Of a stretch of 64,000 bases of DNA, positions 57,036 through 64,000 are shown piece by piece. The notes below the pieces were generated by a model. It saw nothing but the letters and a program-made list of their open reading frames with translations. It was not told the DNA's origin and did no database searches. Source of the DNA: KACC-23026 sp963829575 (GTDB lineage Bacteria > Bacillota > Bacilli > Bacillales > Sporolactobacillaceae). Both the position numbers and the translations under genes were made by a program. Numbering within the stretch: the first letter of the stretch is position 1; each line of letters begins with the position of its first letter. Location: assembly GCA_963829575.1 (NCBI GenBank), contig CAWHJF010000013.1, positions 186,001 through 250,000 of the forward strand. The letters are read 5' to 3'.

Positions 57036-57272
57036 ATGGGAGAGGTCATCCAATACCATTCGAAGGAACAAATAGACATTCTGCATAATATTGAAATGTA
57101 CAGGCTTTTGTATCTATTTGAAGTCGTGAATTATGTGAAAAGTTTTGAAACGACAGCACAGAAAGCAGATTTAGACTCCCTAAAAACAATACCTCTAATT
57201 ACGTGTGACCATTACAAATTCATTGTTGAAAACTTAAGGCTACCTGACGAGATTCTAAAATCCTGTTTTTAA
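57036..57272 (+). CDS. hypothetical 78-residue protein
   Basis: A small protein with AGGGAGGTG before the ATG at ideal distance, so probably expressed. It is helical and mixed-charge (Y-H-S-K-E-Q-I-D-I-L-H-N-I-E-M-Y-R-L-L-Y-L-F-E-V-V-N-Y-V). No signal peptide or membrane segment. Not recognised. Confidence 0.55.
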   Translation: MGEVIQYHSKEQIDILHNIEMYRLLYLFEVVNYVKSFETTAQKADLDSLKTIPLITCDHYKFIVENLRLPDEILKSCF

Positions 57273-57434
57273 GGGTTTTATTTTTTTGAAATGAGATTAG
57301 TAGTGGCATCAAAACGATGTAAGAGGTGGCGTTCAAGCGGTGAACGCCACCCAAAAGGGGTGAAACTCCATGGCTTACAGTGGGTGCTGGTTACGTACGG
57401 TGGCGGTTCTAGGGGCGGTCATTTTCGAACACGT

Positions 57435-57656
57435 TTAAGTGGCAACAGCAACAATGTTATTGACCGGTACACGGATTGTGCGGCCGTTTACGGTAAACAA
57501 GGCAACGCCATTTACGAGTCCTTCATATCGAGCATGGATAAAACCAGAGCGATCAAACCATACATAGATCTGAGTGCCAATGCCGATTCCATTCAAAAAA
57601 TTAATCGCCGGTTGGCCACCATAACAGGAGCTATTTCCATGAGGTCCGTTAAACAT
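57435..57656 (-). CDS. hypothetical small beta-rich protein
   Basis: A 73-residue protein from ATG 57656, preceded by AAAGGAGAG. G-T-Q-I-Y-V-W-F-D-R-S-G-F-I-H-A-R-Y-E-G-L-V-N-G-V-A-L-F-T-V-N-G-R-T-I-R-V-P-V-N-N-I-V-A-V reads as an SH3-like or Hfq-like small barrel. The opposite-strand frame lacks a ribosome site and is taken as a shadow. Possibly spore-related by its Gly/Asn-rich N-terminus, but that is a guess. Confidence 0.55.
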   Translation of the reverse strand: MFNGPHGNSSCYGGQPAINFLNGIGIGTQIYVWFDRSGFIHARYEGLVNGVALFTVNGRTIRVPVNNIVAVAT

Positions 57657-57916
57657 ATAAGTTTCTCTCCTTTCAAAGTCAAATCTATCAACTTCATTAA
57701 TAATCTATGAAAGAGATTAGTAGAGTGTGAGCGTCAATTTACTAATTGGGCTGTCTATTATTAGAAAAAGTATGACCTGAATAGAAAAGGCAGCCGTTTA
57801 TCTTTTTGAATCATTAGATTATAATTTTGGGTAAAATAGAAAAAGCAGGCATGTGAGGGAAATAGCAGAATGATGAGTCTATAAAATCTAAAATCTTATA
57901 AATTCGAGGTGTTAGG

Positions 57917-58429
57917 ATGCAAATTAGACAAGCAAATGTAGGCGATGCGGCGGGGATTGCGAAGGTTCAAGTGGACAGTTGGAAAACAACCTATAAGGGC
58001 ATTGTTCCAAACGCGTATTTAGAAGAGATGAATTATGAAAATAGGGAACAGTTATGGGTGCAAATTTTAGAAAAGGGAGGCGTGGTGTTTGTTGCGGAGG
58101 ACAAAAGTGTTGGAATGATCGGGTTTTCCAGCTGCGGTCTCGAACGAACGGGGGATTACCCTTTATATAGTGGAGAACTGTATGCGATTTATCTGTTACA
58201 AGAGTACCAAGGAAAAGGGATTGGAAAGGCACTGGTAAAACCTCTGATCGATTATTTAACGAAACAGGGAATTACGAGTATGTTAGTTTTTGTCCTAGAG
58301 GAAAATAACTCGAAATTTTTTTATGAGGCTCTAGGGGCTAAACTAATCGATACGGTTGAAGCTGAGATTTCCGGTGAAACGTTTAATGAAAGTGTGTATG
58401 GATGGAGGGACATCCGTTCGATCTTTTGA
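57917..58429 (+). CDS. GNAT-family N-acetyltransferase
   Basis: A 170-residue acetyltransferase. Motif A is L-Y-A-I-Y-L-L-Q-E-Y-Q-G-K-G-I-G-K-A-L (acetyl-CoA-binding loop), and the later N-S-K-F-F-Y-E-A-L-G-A-K is motif B. The N-terminal W-K-T-T-Y-K-G-I-V-P-x-x-Y-L is common in members annotated as modifying small molecules or antibiotics. GAGGTGTTAGG precedes the ATG. Substrate unknown. Confidence 0.87.
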   Translation: MQIRQANVGDAAGIAKVQVDSWKTTYKGIVPNAYLEEMNYENREQLWVQILEKGGVVFVAEDKSVGMIGFSSCGLERTGDYPLYSGELYAIYLLQEYQGKGIGKALVKPLIDYLTKQGITSMLVFVLEENNSKFFYEALGAKLIDTVEAEISGETFNESVYGWRDIRSIF

Positions 58430-58629
58430 TTTAAAGTGCTTTTTAATCGTTTAGGGGTTAAGTTGTTTTTTAAAGGAATTATGTCTTTTTCTTGTGTGAT
58501 TTAGATAGCATTTTGAAGTGGCTGGATATGGAATCCCTCACTAACAATGTAAAACCACTGGTGAAGGGGGCACCAACCCATAGATGGACGCATAGCATAA
58601 TATGATTAGTCTGAAATGGGAGGATGAAC

Positions 58630-59457
58630 ATGCCACAATTACCAACTTTAAGAATCGGGTCAACAGGACGTTATGTTCGGTTTCTTCAATTAGATTTAAA
58701 CGGGCTAGGCCTCAACTATAATGGATTTAAAGTAGATAGTCAGTTCGGTACCAAAACAGATGATGTAGTTAAAAATTTTCAAGATCGCTTTGAGTTAAAC
58801 CGAGATGGAGTCGTGGGGGCACGGACCTGGACACTCTTGTTAAATAATGTGAAAGCCATTCAGCGTTTATTAAGTTCAAGGGGATATGACGTTGGGGTGG
58901 CAGATGGCTGGTATGGAACACGAACAATCAGCGCTGTCAGAAGCTTTCAAAGCCATAATGGATTAACGGTGAATGGGATTGTGGATCCCCGTACGAGACA
59001 AAAGTTATTCAATCCAAATAATAAGGATCATTTTGAATTACGGCCATCGTCCAACTCGATCCATGCCTTAGATCCAAACGTGGGGAGGATGGCGGAACAA
59101 TTTCTAGCGTTAACTCGACAGCATAATCTCAATGTCCATATTACAACTGCGTTTAGAAGCTGGGATGAATCCGATCGGCTATATGCAAAAGGAAGAACCG
59201 CACCAGGTCCAATCGTTTCGAATGCCCAGGGAGGAAATTCCTATCATAATTGGGGGTTGGCCTTTGATGCAGCACCTATTGAAAATGGAAAAGTCTCAAA
59301 CGACACAAGTAAATATAAACTTATGGGACATTTGGGCGAACAAGTAGGTTTGGAATGGGGAGGCACATTTAAGAGTATCGTGGATTATCCGCATTTCCAA
59401 TATACTTATGGATTAAATACGTGGGATCTACTCAACGGGGTTCGACCAAAGTCTTAG
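58630..59457 (+). CDS. peptidoglycan-binding M15-type peptidase (endolysin-like)
   Basis: A 275-residue protein without a signal peptide. Two peptidoglycan-binding type-1 domains occupy residues 5-70 and 72-130 (D-G-x-F/Y-G-x-x-T, V-x-x-F-Q). The C-terminal peptidase has S-x-H-x-x-G-L-A-F-D-A-A and a final P-H-F-Q, the zinc ligands of M15/VanY/CwlK-type L,D- or D,D-peptidases. ATG 58630 is chosen because GGGAGG touches the ATG at 58624. Absence of a signal suggests a phage endolysin or mother-cell lysis role. Confidence 0.87.
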   Translation: MPQLPTLRIGSTGRYVRFLQLDLNGLGLNYNGFKVDSQFGTKTDDVVKNFQDRFELNRDGVVGARTWTLLLNNVKAIQRLLSSRGYDVGVADGWYGTRTISAVRSFQSHNGLTVNGIVDPRTRQKLFNPNNKDHFELRPSSNSIHALDPNVGRMAEQFLALTRQHNLNVHITTAFRSWDESDRLYAKGRTAPGPIVSNAQGGNSYHNWGLAFDAAPIENGKVSNDTSKYKLMGHLGEQVGLEWGGTFKSIVDYPHFQYTYGLNTWDLLNGVRPKS

Positions 59458-59624
59458 ATCAGGGCTAGGCTATATTTTAACAAATGGGTATCTAGGTTAG
59501 GGACAGTCGGATCTGACCTATGATACCTTTACATAAAATAGACTATTGAAAAGTAAGCGACATACGCGCAATTGTCCTAGGCCATGTTTGTAAGGATAAA
59601 AGGGATCGGTGTTTGATCACAACA

Positions 59625-59837
59625 TTATTCTGTGCGCTTAATGTTTTTTGTTGTCTTCTTAATAATTACTTTACTCTGAAAGACAGAGACGATGGAAGCA
59701 AATACGGCCAAAAAGAGAAGTAATAATAAATTTCGAGAATTATATTGCTTAGCTCTTTTGATCACGTGTTTGGTTTGAAATAAAGTTAAAATCGTTTGGA
59801 TCACAAAACAAATCAGGATATCTGTTCGCTTAAGCAA
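59625..59837 (-). CDS. small two-helix membrane protein
   Basis: A 70-residue protein with hydrophobic segments at residues 6-20 and 36-56, with a lysine-rich C-terminus. TTG 59837 lies after AGGGAGGGA, a strong site. No family recognised. It is divergent from the metallophosphoesterase remnant. Confidence 0.5.
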   Translation of the reverse strand: MLKRTDILICFVIQTILTLFQTKHVIKRAKQYNSRNLLLLLFLAVFASIVSVFQSKVIIKKTTKNIKRTE

Positions 59838-59970
59838 AACAATCCCTCCCTTTTTTATTTAGAATGCATAACTCGACCGAGATTATGTGTAATCTTAATA
59901 ATAAATATTTTTTTGACACAAGATAGAAAAACGTTCAAGATCCTAAGATAAGGGAAACGGTTCAAAAAGA

Positions 59971-60554
59971 ATGATGCGTTTAAGGAAGAAGGCTTTTTTT
60001 AGACGAAGTCAATGTCGTCAAGTTTGGGGTTGGAGCTTGATTACCCTCATTATATTTACGGGGTTTTTGGGACATCCAATTAGTGCGGATGGGAAGGGAG
60101 GACAAGGTGCTGCGGAAAACCCACGTTTGAGTTTTGGTGTATTAAGTGACCTTCATTTGCACGAAGATGTGGATGCGGTTGGAAGAACCGAAATCGATGA
60201 TGAGGCAGAACGCACCAACCTATTCCTCATACTGTTGCAGGCAGTTATGAGGAACGCTCTAATGATTACTCGGATAAGTTAGTGGCAATTCTTAATCGGT
60301 TTCCCCAAGCGGTTTTCTTCTCAGGACATCGTCATTTTACTTTGAAAAATCAACCCAAGACGATCTACCAAAATCATTTTACTATGTTTAATGACTCTAG
60401 TGTCCGTAATCCTATTACTCCAGAGAATCGATTCGTGGGGGATCGTGAGGGACTCGTGGTCCAAGTTTTTAAAGACAAAGTCATTGTGAAAGGACGAGAT
60501 TTCACTCATCAAAAATGGATTGATTCTTATACAGTTAGAGTCCCCTTTCAATAA
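59971..60554 (+). pseudogene. metallophosphoesterase with internal deletion
   Basis: The first frame gives a signal segment and L-S-F-G-V-L-S-D-L-H-L-H-E-D, the D-x-H metal motif of metallophosphoesterases, then ends soon after. A second frame continues from about 60210 with H-Q-P-I-P-H-T-V-A-G-S-Y-E-E-R-S-N-D-Y-S-D-K-L-V-A-I-L and S-G-H-R-H-F, the G-H-x-H motif from the far end of the domain. The middle of the domain (with GDxxD and GNH) is missing, and the junction is out of frame. An internal deletion at about 60200-60215 removed the core. Confidence 0.82.
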
Positions 60555-60605
60555 ACCAAGGAAATCCTCTACAAGAATCGGTCAGAGTCTCCTATAAAAC
60601 ATAAT

Positions 60606-60639
60606 AAAAAACGTGGAGCGTGTGAGCCCCACGTTTTTT
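60606..60639 (+). terminator. terminator after the metallophosphoesterase remnant
   Basis: AAAAACGTGG pairs with CCACGTTTTT, with inner GC/GC, around a short loop, then T-run. Confidence 0.85.
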
Positions 60640-60711
60640 ACATTCTTCTTAAGCCCCTTTCATAAGGGATTGATGAAGGGAATAATCGTGTGCATTCCAG
60701 TCTATTTATGT

Positions 60712-62271
60712 TTAGTGCCTTGAATCCATAGCCTCATCCTGACGCTTCAACGGCTTTTTGGCAGGGCCTTCAATGACGTCACCCTTATAGGAGTAGCGTG
60801 AGCCGTGACACGGGCAGTCCCAAGTTCGGTCGCCATGGTTCCAATTCACTTCGCATTTCATGTGGGTGCACGTCGTATCCACAATATAAAGCTTCCCATC
60901 TGAATCCTTGTAGGCCCCTTTGCGTTGCCCGTTGACCAGGCACACAGCCCCTTCATCATGGGCAAGTTCTTCAGGATCCTTCGTTGGTACCTCCAATTTC
61001 CCCTTAACTAGATGCTTGGCGACATCGGTATTTTCCATAAAGAAATGCTTTAAACTTGGGTCCACATAGAAACGTGTTGGGGCAAATAAGTCTTTATAAG
61101 GATTATCTCGGTTTAAAACAAGGTCTTTAAGCAAGAGAGCGGCCTGCGTTCCATTCGTCATGCCCCATTTTCGATACCCTGTTGCAACCATTATATGAGG
61201 TTGATTTTGAGTAATAGGTCCTATATAAGGAAGTTTGTCCAAGGTGGTCAGGTCTTGAGCGGACCACCGGAATAGGACGTCCTTAATGCCGATTTCCGTC
61301 CGTGCAAAGTTTTCCAGGGCTTGGTAGTGCTCAAGGGCATCTTTTCCTTGGCCGGCTTTGTGACTTTCCCCACCTACAAGCAAAATGGTTTCACCATGTC
61401 GCGTTGCAGCGCGAACCGATCGTTTGGGTGGGTCAACACCTAAATACATACCACCTGCAAAATCCCTCTCAGGTTTGACAGCAATCAAATAAGAGCGCAC
61501 AGCATGCATTCTTGAAAAATAAAACCCCATTCCACCGTGAAAAGGGAAATGTGAACAGGCAAGGACGGCTTTGCATTTGAGCTTAGCGCCGTTTCGCATG
61601 AGAACCTCTGTGGCCTCAGGGCCTTCTTCGACATGAATTGCAGTGGTATTCTCAAATATTTGCCCACCTGCTTCGGTAAACGCATTTACCAAATGGGATA
61701 AGTATTTTAAAGGATGAAACTGCCCTTGGTGTTTCATAGAAAGCGCGTTTTGAACGCTGAGTCCTAGCGGGATCGTGTCGGATAGTCCACCTTCAATGCT
61801 TAATTTTCGATAGGCGGTTAATTCTTTCTCCAACTTTTTCGCATACAAATCGGTTGTCGCGTAAAGGTAGGCGTCTTCTTCGTGCCAATCACACTCGATT
61901 TGAGCTTCTCTTATGGTGGTTCGAATGAAGTCGATCGATTCAGTGTTCGCTTCATAATAACCTCGAGTTTTTTCAACGCCTAAGTGCTGAAGGAATTCAT
62001 GGTAGATGAGTCCGTGTTGGGCAGTGACTTTGGCAGTGGTGTGTCCGGTTGTGCCATTTAAAAGGCGATCGGCTTCGACTAAGGCGACTTTGACGCCTTC
62101 TTTTATTAAAAGGTAAGCGGCTGTGATTCCTGTGATGCCGCCACCTACTATGGCCACATCGACACGTTGGTCCTCCTCCATTGGGGGAAAGGTTGGGAGT
62201 TGCACGCCTTCTCTCCAATACGGCTCTGGCTCAAACGGTAAACGATTGGATCGTGTTTCATATTCTTTCAT
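60712..62271 (-). CDS. yhfW: FAD-dependent oxidoreductase with Rieske domain (YhfW-like)
   Basis: A 519-residue fusion protein. The N-terminal FAD domain has V-A-I-V-G-G-G-I-T-G-I-T-A-A-Y-L-L and the DAO-type C-terminal part (M-V-A-T-G-Y-R-K-W-G-M-T-N-G). The last 90 residues form a Rieske 2Fe-2S domain with C-T-H and C-P-C-H-G-S-R-Y-S. B. subtilis YhfW has the same layout. GGAGG precedes the ATG. Substrate unknown. Confidence 0.92.
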   Translation of the reverse strand: MKEYETRSNRLPFEPEPYWREGVQLPTFPPMEEDQRVDVAIVGGGITGITAAYLLIKEGVKVALVEADRLLNGTTGHTTAKVTAQHGLIYHEFLQHLGVEKTRGYYEANTESIDFIRTTIREAQIECDWHEEDAYLYATTDLYAKKLEKELTAYRKLSIEGGLSDTIPLGLSVQNALSMKHQGQFHPLKYLSHLVNAFTEAGGQIFENTTAIHVEEGPEATEVLMRNGAKLKCKAVLACSHFPFHGGMGFYFSRMHAVRSYLIAVKPERDFAGGMYLGVDPPKRSVRAATRHGETILLVGGESHKAGQGKDALEHYQALENFARTEIGIKDVLFRWSAQDLTTLDKLPYIGPITQNQPHIMVATGYRKWGMTNGTQAALLLKDLVLNRDNPYKDLFAPTRFYVDPSLKHFFMENTDVAKHLVKGKLEVPTKDPEELAHDEGAVCLVNGQRKGAYKDSDGKLYIVDTTCTHMKCEVNWNHGDRTWDCPCHGSRYSYKGDVIEGPAKKPLKRQDEAMDSRH

Positions 62272-62391
62272 AGTTAGCCTCCATTTCTATCTGTTTACCA
62301 TTATCCACGATTGGGTGGTCAACTATTCAATGGAGGGAGAGCTCCCATTTTTTTAAACGGTATCAACAAGTAAAAGTAGTCGCACTGTATT

Positions 62392-62428
62392 CAAAAACAA
62401 ATGAGCTGCCTATTTAGGGGCAGCTCAT
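62392..62428 (-). terminator. terminator of the MFS gene
   Basis: ATGAGCTGCC (62401-62410) pairs perfectly with GGCAGCTCAT (62419-62428); on the minus strand a T-rich tract follows. Confidence 0.8.
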
Positions 62429-62439
62429 CGGACCGTTTA

Positions 62440-63981
62440 TTAAATGTTTGGATCTTTAGTCGGCTCATTTTGAAAGCTTTTATTTTCGGAGAGTTGGGCT
62501 TTCCCCATCAGTAGCACAAATACGCAAGCGAGGAGGGCTGGAACGAGCGTCCAAGCAAATGTGTGAGCGATCGATATGGCGAGCGATCCCGTGATTCGAT
62601 CGAGAATGGCCTTTGGTATATGGGCACGGGTATCGGGTGTGAGAATCGACCGTGTATCTTTAAAATTCGCAGTACCATTCATGGAGCCAGAGCCAAAACC
62701 TGAAAACGCGTCTTTTAATTTGGTCATAAAGAGATTGCGTTGGATGACTCCAAAAATCGTAATTCCTACGGTCATCCCAAGCGACCGTAAAAAAGCATTG
62801 GTGGAACTGGCAGACCCTCTTTGACTGCTATTAAAGTGATGCATCGCGGCCATACTGAGGACGGAGAAAGAAGCCCCTGTTCCGAGCCCAACAATGATCA
62901 TGTACAAAGTAACCATCCATCTAGAAGTATCTGTTGTTAACGTCGTCAGAAGGAGGACACCGATAATTAGAACGATGACCGAGACAAACATGACATTTCG
63001 ATAACTTGTTTTAGAAGAGGCTTGGGCGCCAAGAGGGGCCGTAACCGTTGTTCCGAGCATCATCGGAAGTAAGATCAGACCTGAATTGGTCGCGGATCCG
63101 CCGGTAACACCTTGAACAAAAATGGGGATGTAAACGGTCGCCACAAGAAAAGTGGCCCCGTAAAACATGGCAACCAAATTACTTGTTGCAAACAAGCGAT
63201 GGCGGAACATTTGAAACGAAATAATCGGCTCGTGTGCCACCCGTTCCACCCATATAAAAATAATTAATAAAACACCAAACGCGCTAAATAACCCAATGAT
63301 CTGACCGGAATTCCATGGGTAGGTTTCGCCGCCAAGCTCTAAGGCAAACATTAGTGAAACGACCGCACCTACTAATGTTATGGCGCCCCACCAATCAATT
63401 TTTTGTTTTTCATGATGCTTGGATTCATGATAGCCGAAGGCAATGAGGGCCAAAGCAATGAGACCAAGTGGGATGTTAATGTAAAATACCCAGCGCCAGT
63501 TGAGGTAATCGGTGAAATAAGCCCCGATCAGTGGGCCGAAGATACTTGAAACGCCAAAGACGGCGCCGAAAATCCCGCCCATTTTTCCGCGTTTGTCGGC
63601 AGGAAAGACATCCCATACAATTGTAAAGGCGATCGGCATGAGCGCGCTCCCGCCAATGCCCTGGATGGCGCGATAAAGACTTAATTGAACCATAGAGTGA
63701 GCGGTTCCGCAAAGAATGGATCCGAATAAGAATAAGAAAATGCCTAGAAGGAAAAATCGTTTTCTTCCATACATATCCGATAGTTTTCCGAAGATCGGCA
63801 TTCCCGCCATTTCGGTCACGAGATACGCTGAAGTGACCCAGACAAATTGAGAAAGTCCTCCAAGGTCGGCGACAATCGTACTCATCGCGGTGGACACAAT
63901 GGTGTTGTCTAAAGAAGCGATAAAAATACCTAATAATAGCCCAATCATAACAGGAACGAGCTTGGTTTCCTTTGGTTTCAT
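62440..63981 (-). CDS. MFS drug exporter, DHA2 family (14 TM)
   Basis: A 513-residue transporter with 14 membrane segments. D-N-T-I-V-S-T-A in helix 1, G-K-L-S-D-M-Y-G-R-K-R in the first loop (MFS motif A) and G-I-G-G-S-A-L-M-P-I-A-F-T-I (motif C) are the EmrB/QacA marks. ATG 63981 follows GGGGG and is preferred to an in-frame ATG at 63999 near the window edge. Likely a proton-driven multidrug exporter; the substrate is unknown. Confidence 0.92.
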   Translation of the reverse strand: MKPKETKLVPVMIGLLLGIFIASLDNTIVSTAMSTIVADLGGLSQFVWVTSAYLVTEMAGMPIFGKLSDMYGRKRFFLLGIFLFLFGSILCGTAHSMVQLSLYRAIQGIGGSALMPIAFTIVWDVFPADKRGKMGGIFGAVFGVSSIFGPLIGAYFTDYLNWRWVFYINIPLGLIALALIAFGYHESKHHEKQKIDWWGAITLVGAVVSLMFALELGGETYPWNSGQIIGLFSAFGVLLIIFIWVERVAHEPIISFQMFRHRLFATSNLVAMFYGATFLVATVYIPIFVQGVTGGSATNSGLILLPMMLGTTVTAPLGAQASSKTSYRNVMFVSVIVLIIGVLLLTTLTTDTSRWMVTLYMIIVGLGTGASFSVLSMAAMHHFNSSQRGSASSTNAFLRSLGMTVGITIFGVIQRNLFMTKLKDAFSGFGSGSMNGTANFKDTRSILTPDTRAHIPKAILDRITGSLAISIAHTFAWTLVPALLACVFVLLMGKAQLSENKSFQNEPTKDPNI

Positions 63982-64000
63982 ATGTACCCCCAAATCCATT

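Noticed and set aside
57291..57710. 139-codon plus-strand frame
   Set aside because: It has no ribosome site and overlaps a minus-strand gene that has a strong one and a protein-like composition.

Overview
The window looks like a chromosomal segment of a spore-forming, low-GC Gram-positive bacterium of the order Bacillales. The evidence is sporulation genes (a gamma-type SASP, a PdaA-like cortex deacetylase, a SpoVAF/GerA-type membrane protein), strong AGGAGG ribosome sites, a PerR gene with its own Per box, and a long gene order that matches the Bacillus subtilis yfhD-yfhP-mutY-sspE-ygaC-ygaD-ygaE-gsaB-bcp-perR-ygzB-rrn-trn region as I know it. The genus cannot be named by reading alone.

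Layout. 1-2.0 kb: a lipoprotein fragment (BsuPI domain), a low-molecular-weight tyrosine phosphatase and a CvfC-like HEAT protein, followed by 52-bp hairpin repeats. 2.5-12.8 kb: a LacI regulator, a family-5 solute-binding lipoprotein and a complete Opp/Dpp-type ABC transporter, then a second, paralogous LacI plus binding-protein cassette with no transporter of its own. Perfect cre-like operators lie before both binding-protein genes, so I infer sugar-oligomer uptake under carbon control. 12.8-21 kb: a cluster of 21-bp phased repeats, a frameshifted YtxH-like gene, YihY, YerD, VanZ-like, OsmC-like, a decapitated MATE gene, YfkD, an SE1561-like small protein and PdaA. 21.0-21.2 kb: a dense cluster of DnaA boxes away from any dnaA gene. 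21.3-24.1 kb: a three-gene SsuABC/ThiXYZ-type ABC importer.

24.2-47.1 kb is the yfh/yga block: small genes yfhD and yfhE (too short to stand out), a 194-bp tandem repeat array, a GNAT, a degenerate tRNA-like sequence, an amidohydrolase, yfhF, recX, yfhH, yfhP, mutY, a yfhS-like gene, sspE, an SRAP protein, ntdP, an ABC exporter that appears to start with CTG, the SpoVAF-like gene, ygaE, gsaB, a membrane/coiled-coil protein, a Nudix hydrolase, a quinone-oxidoreductase-like gene, bcp, a hydroxyacid dehydrogenase, a cobalamin adenosyltransferase, perR and ygzB. 47.4-54.9 kb is a complete rRNA operon (16S, tRNA-Ile, tRNA-Ala, 23S, 5S) with 15 further tRNA genes in the order of B. subtilis trnD. 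55-64 kb is decayed accessory DNA: remnants of an iron alcohol dehydrogenase, a membrane protein broken by one in-frame stop and a deleted metallophosphoesterase, between intact genes for a GNAT, an endolysin-like peptidase, a Rieske-FAD oxidoreductase (YhfW-like) and an MFS drug exporter.

The most unusual signal is inside the rRNA-tRNA operon. At four places a short structured insert sits between two copies of part of the neighbouring RNA gene: the 5' end of tRNA-fMet, the 5' end of tRNA-Phe, the 3' end of tRNA-fMet and the 3' end of 5S rRNA. Two of the inserts share a core sequence and a covarying hairpin. They look like a small non-autonomous element, or a recombination product, that inserts at gene edges and leaves the RNA gene whole.
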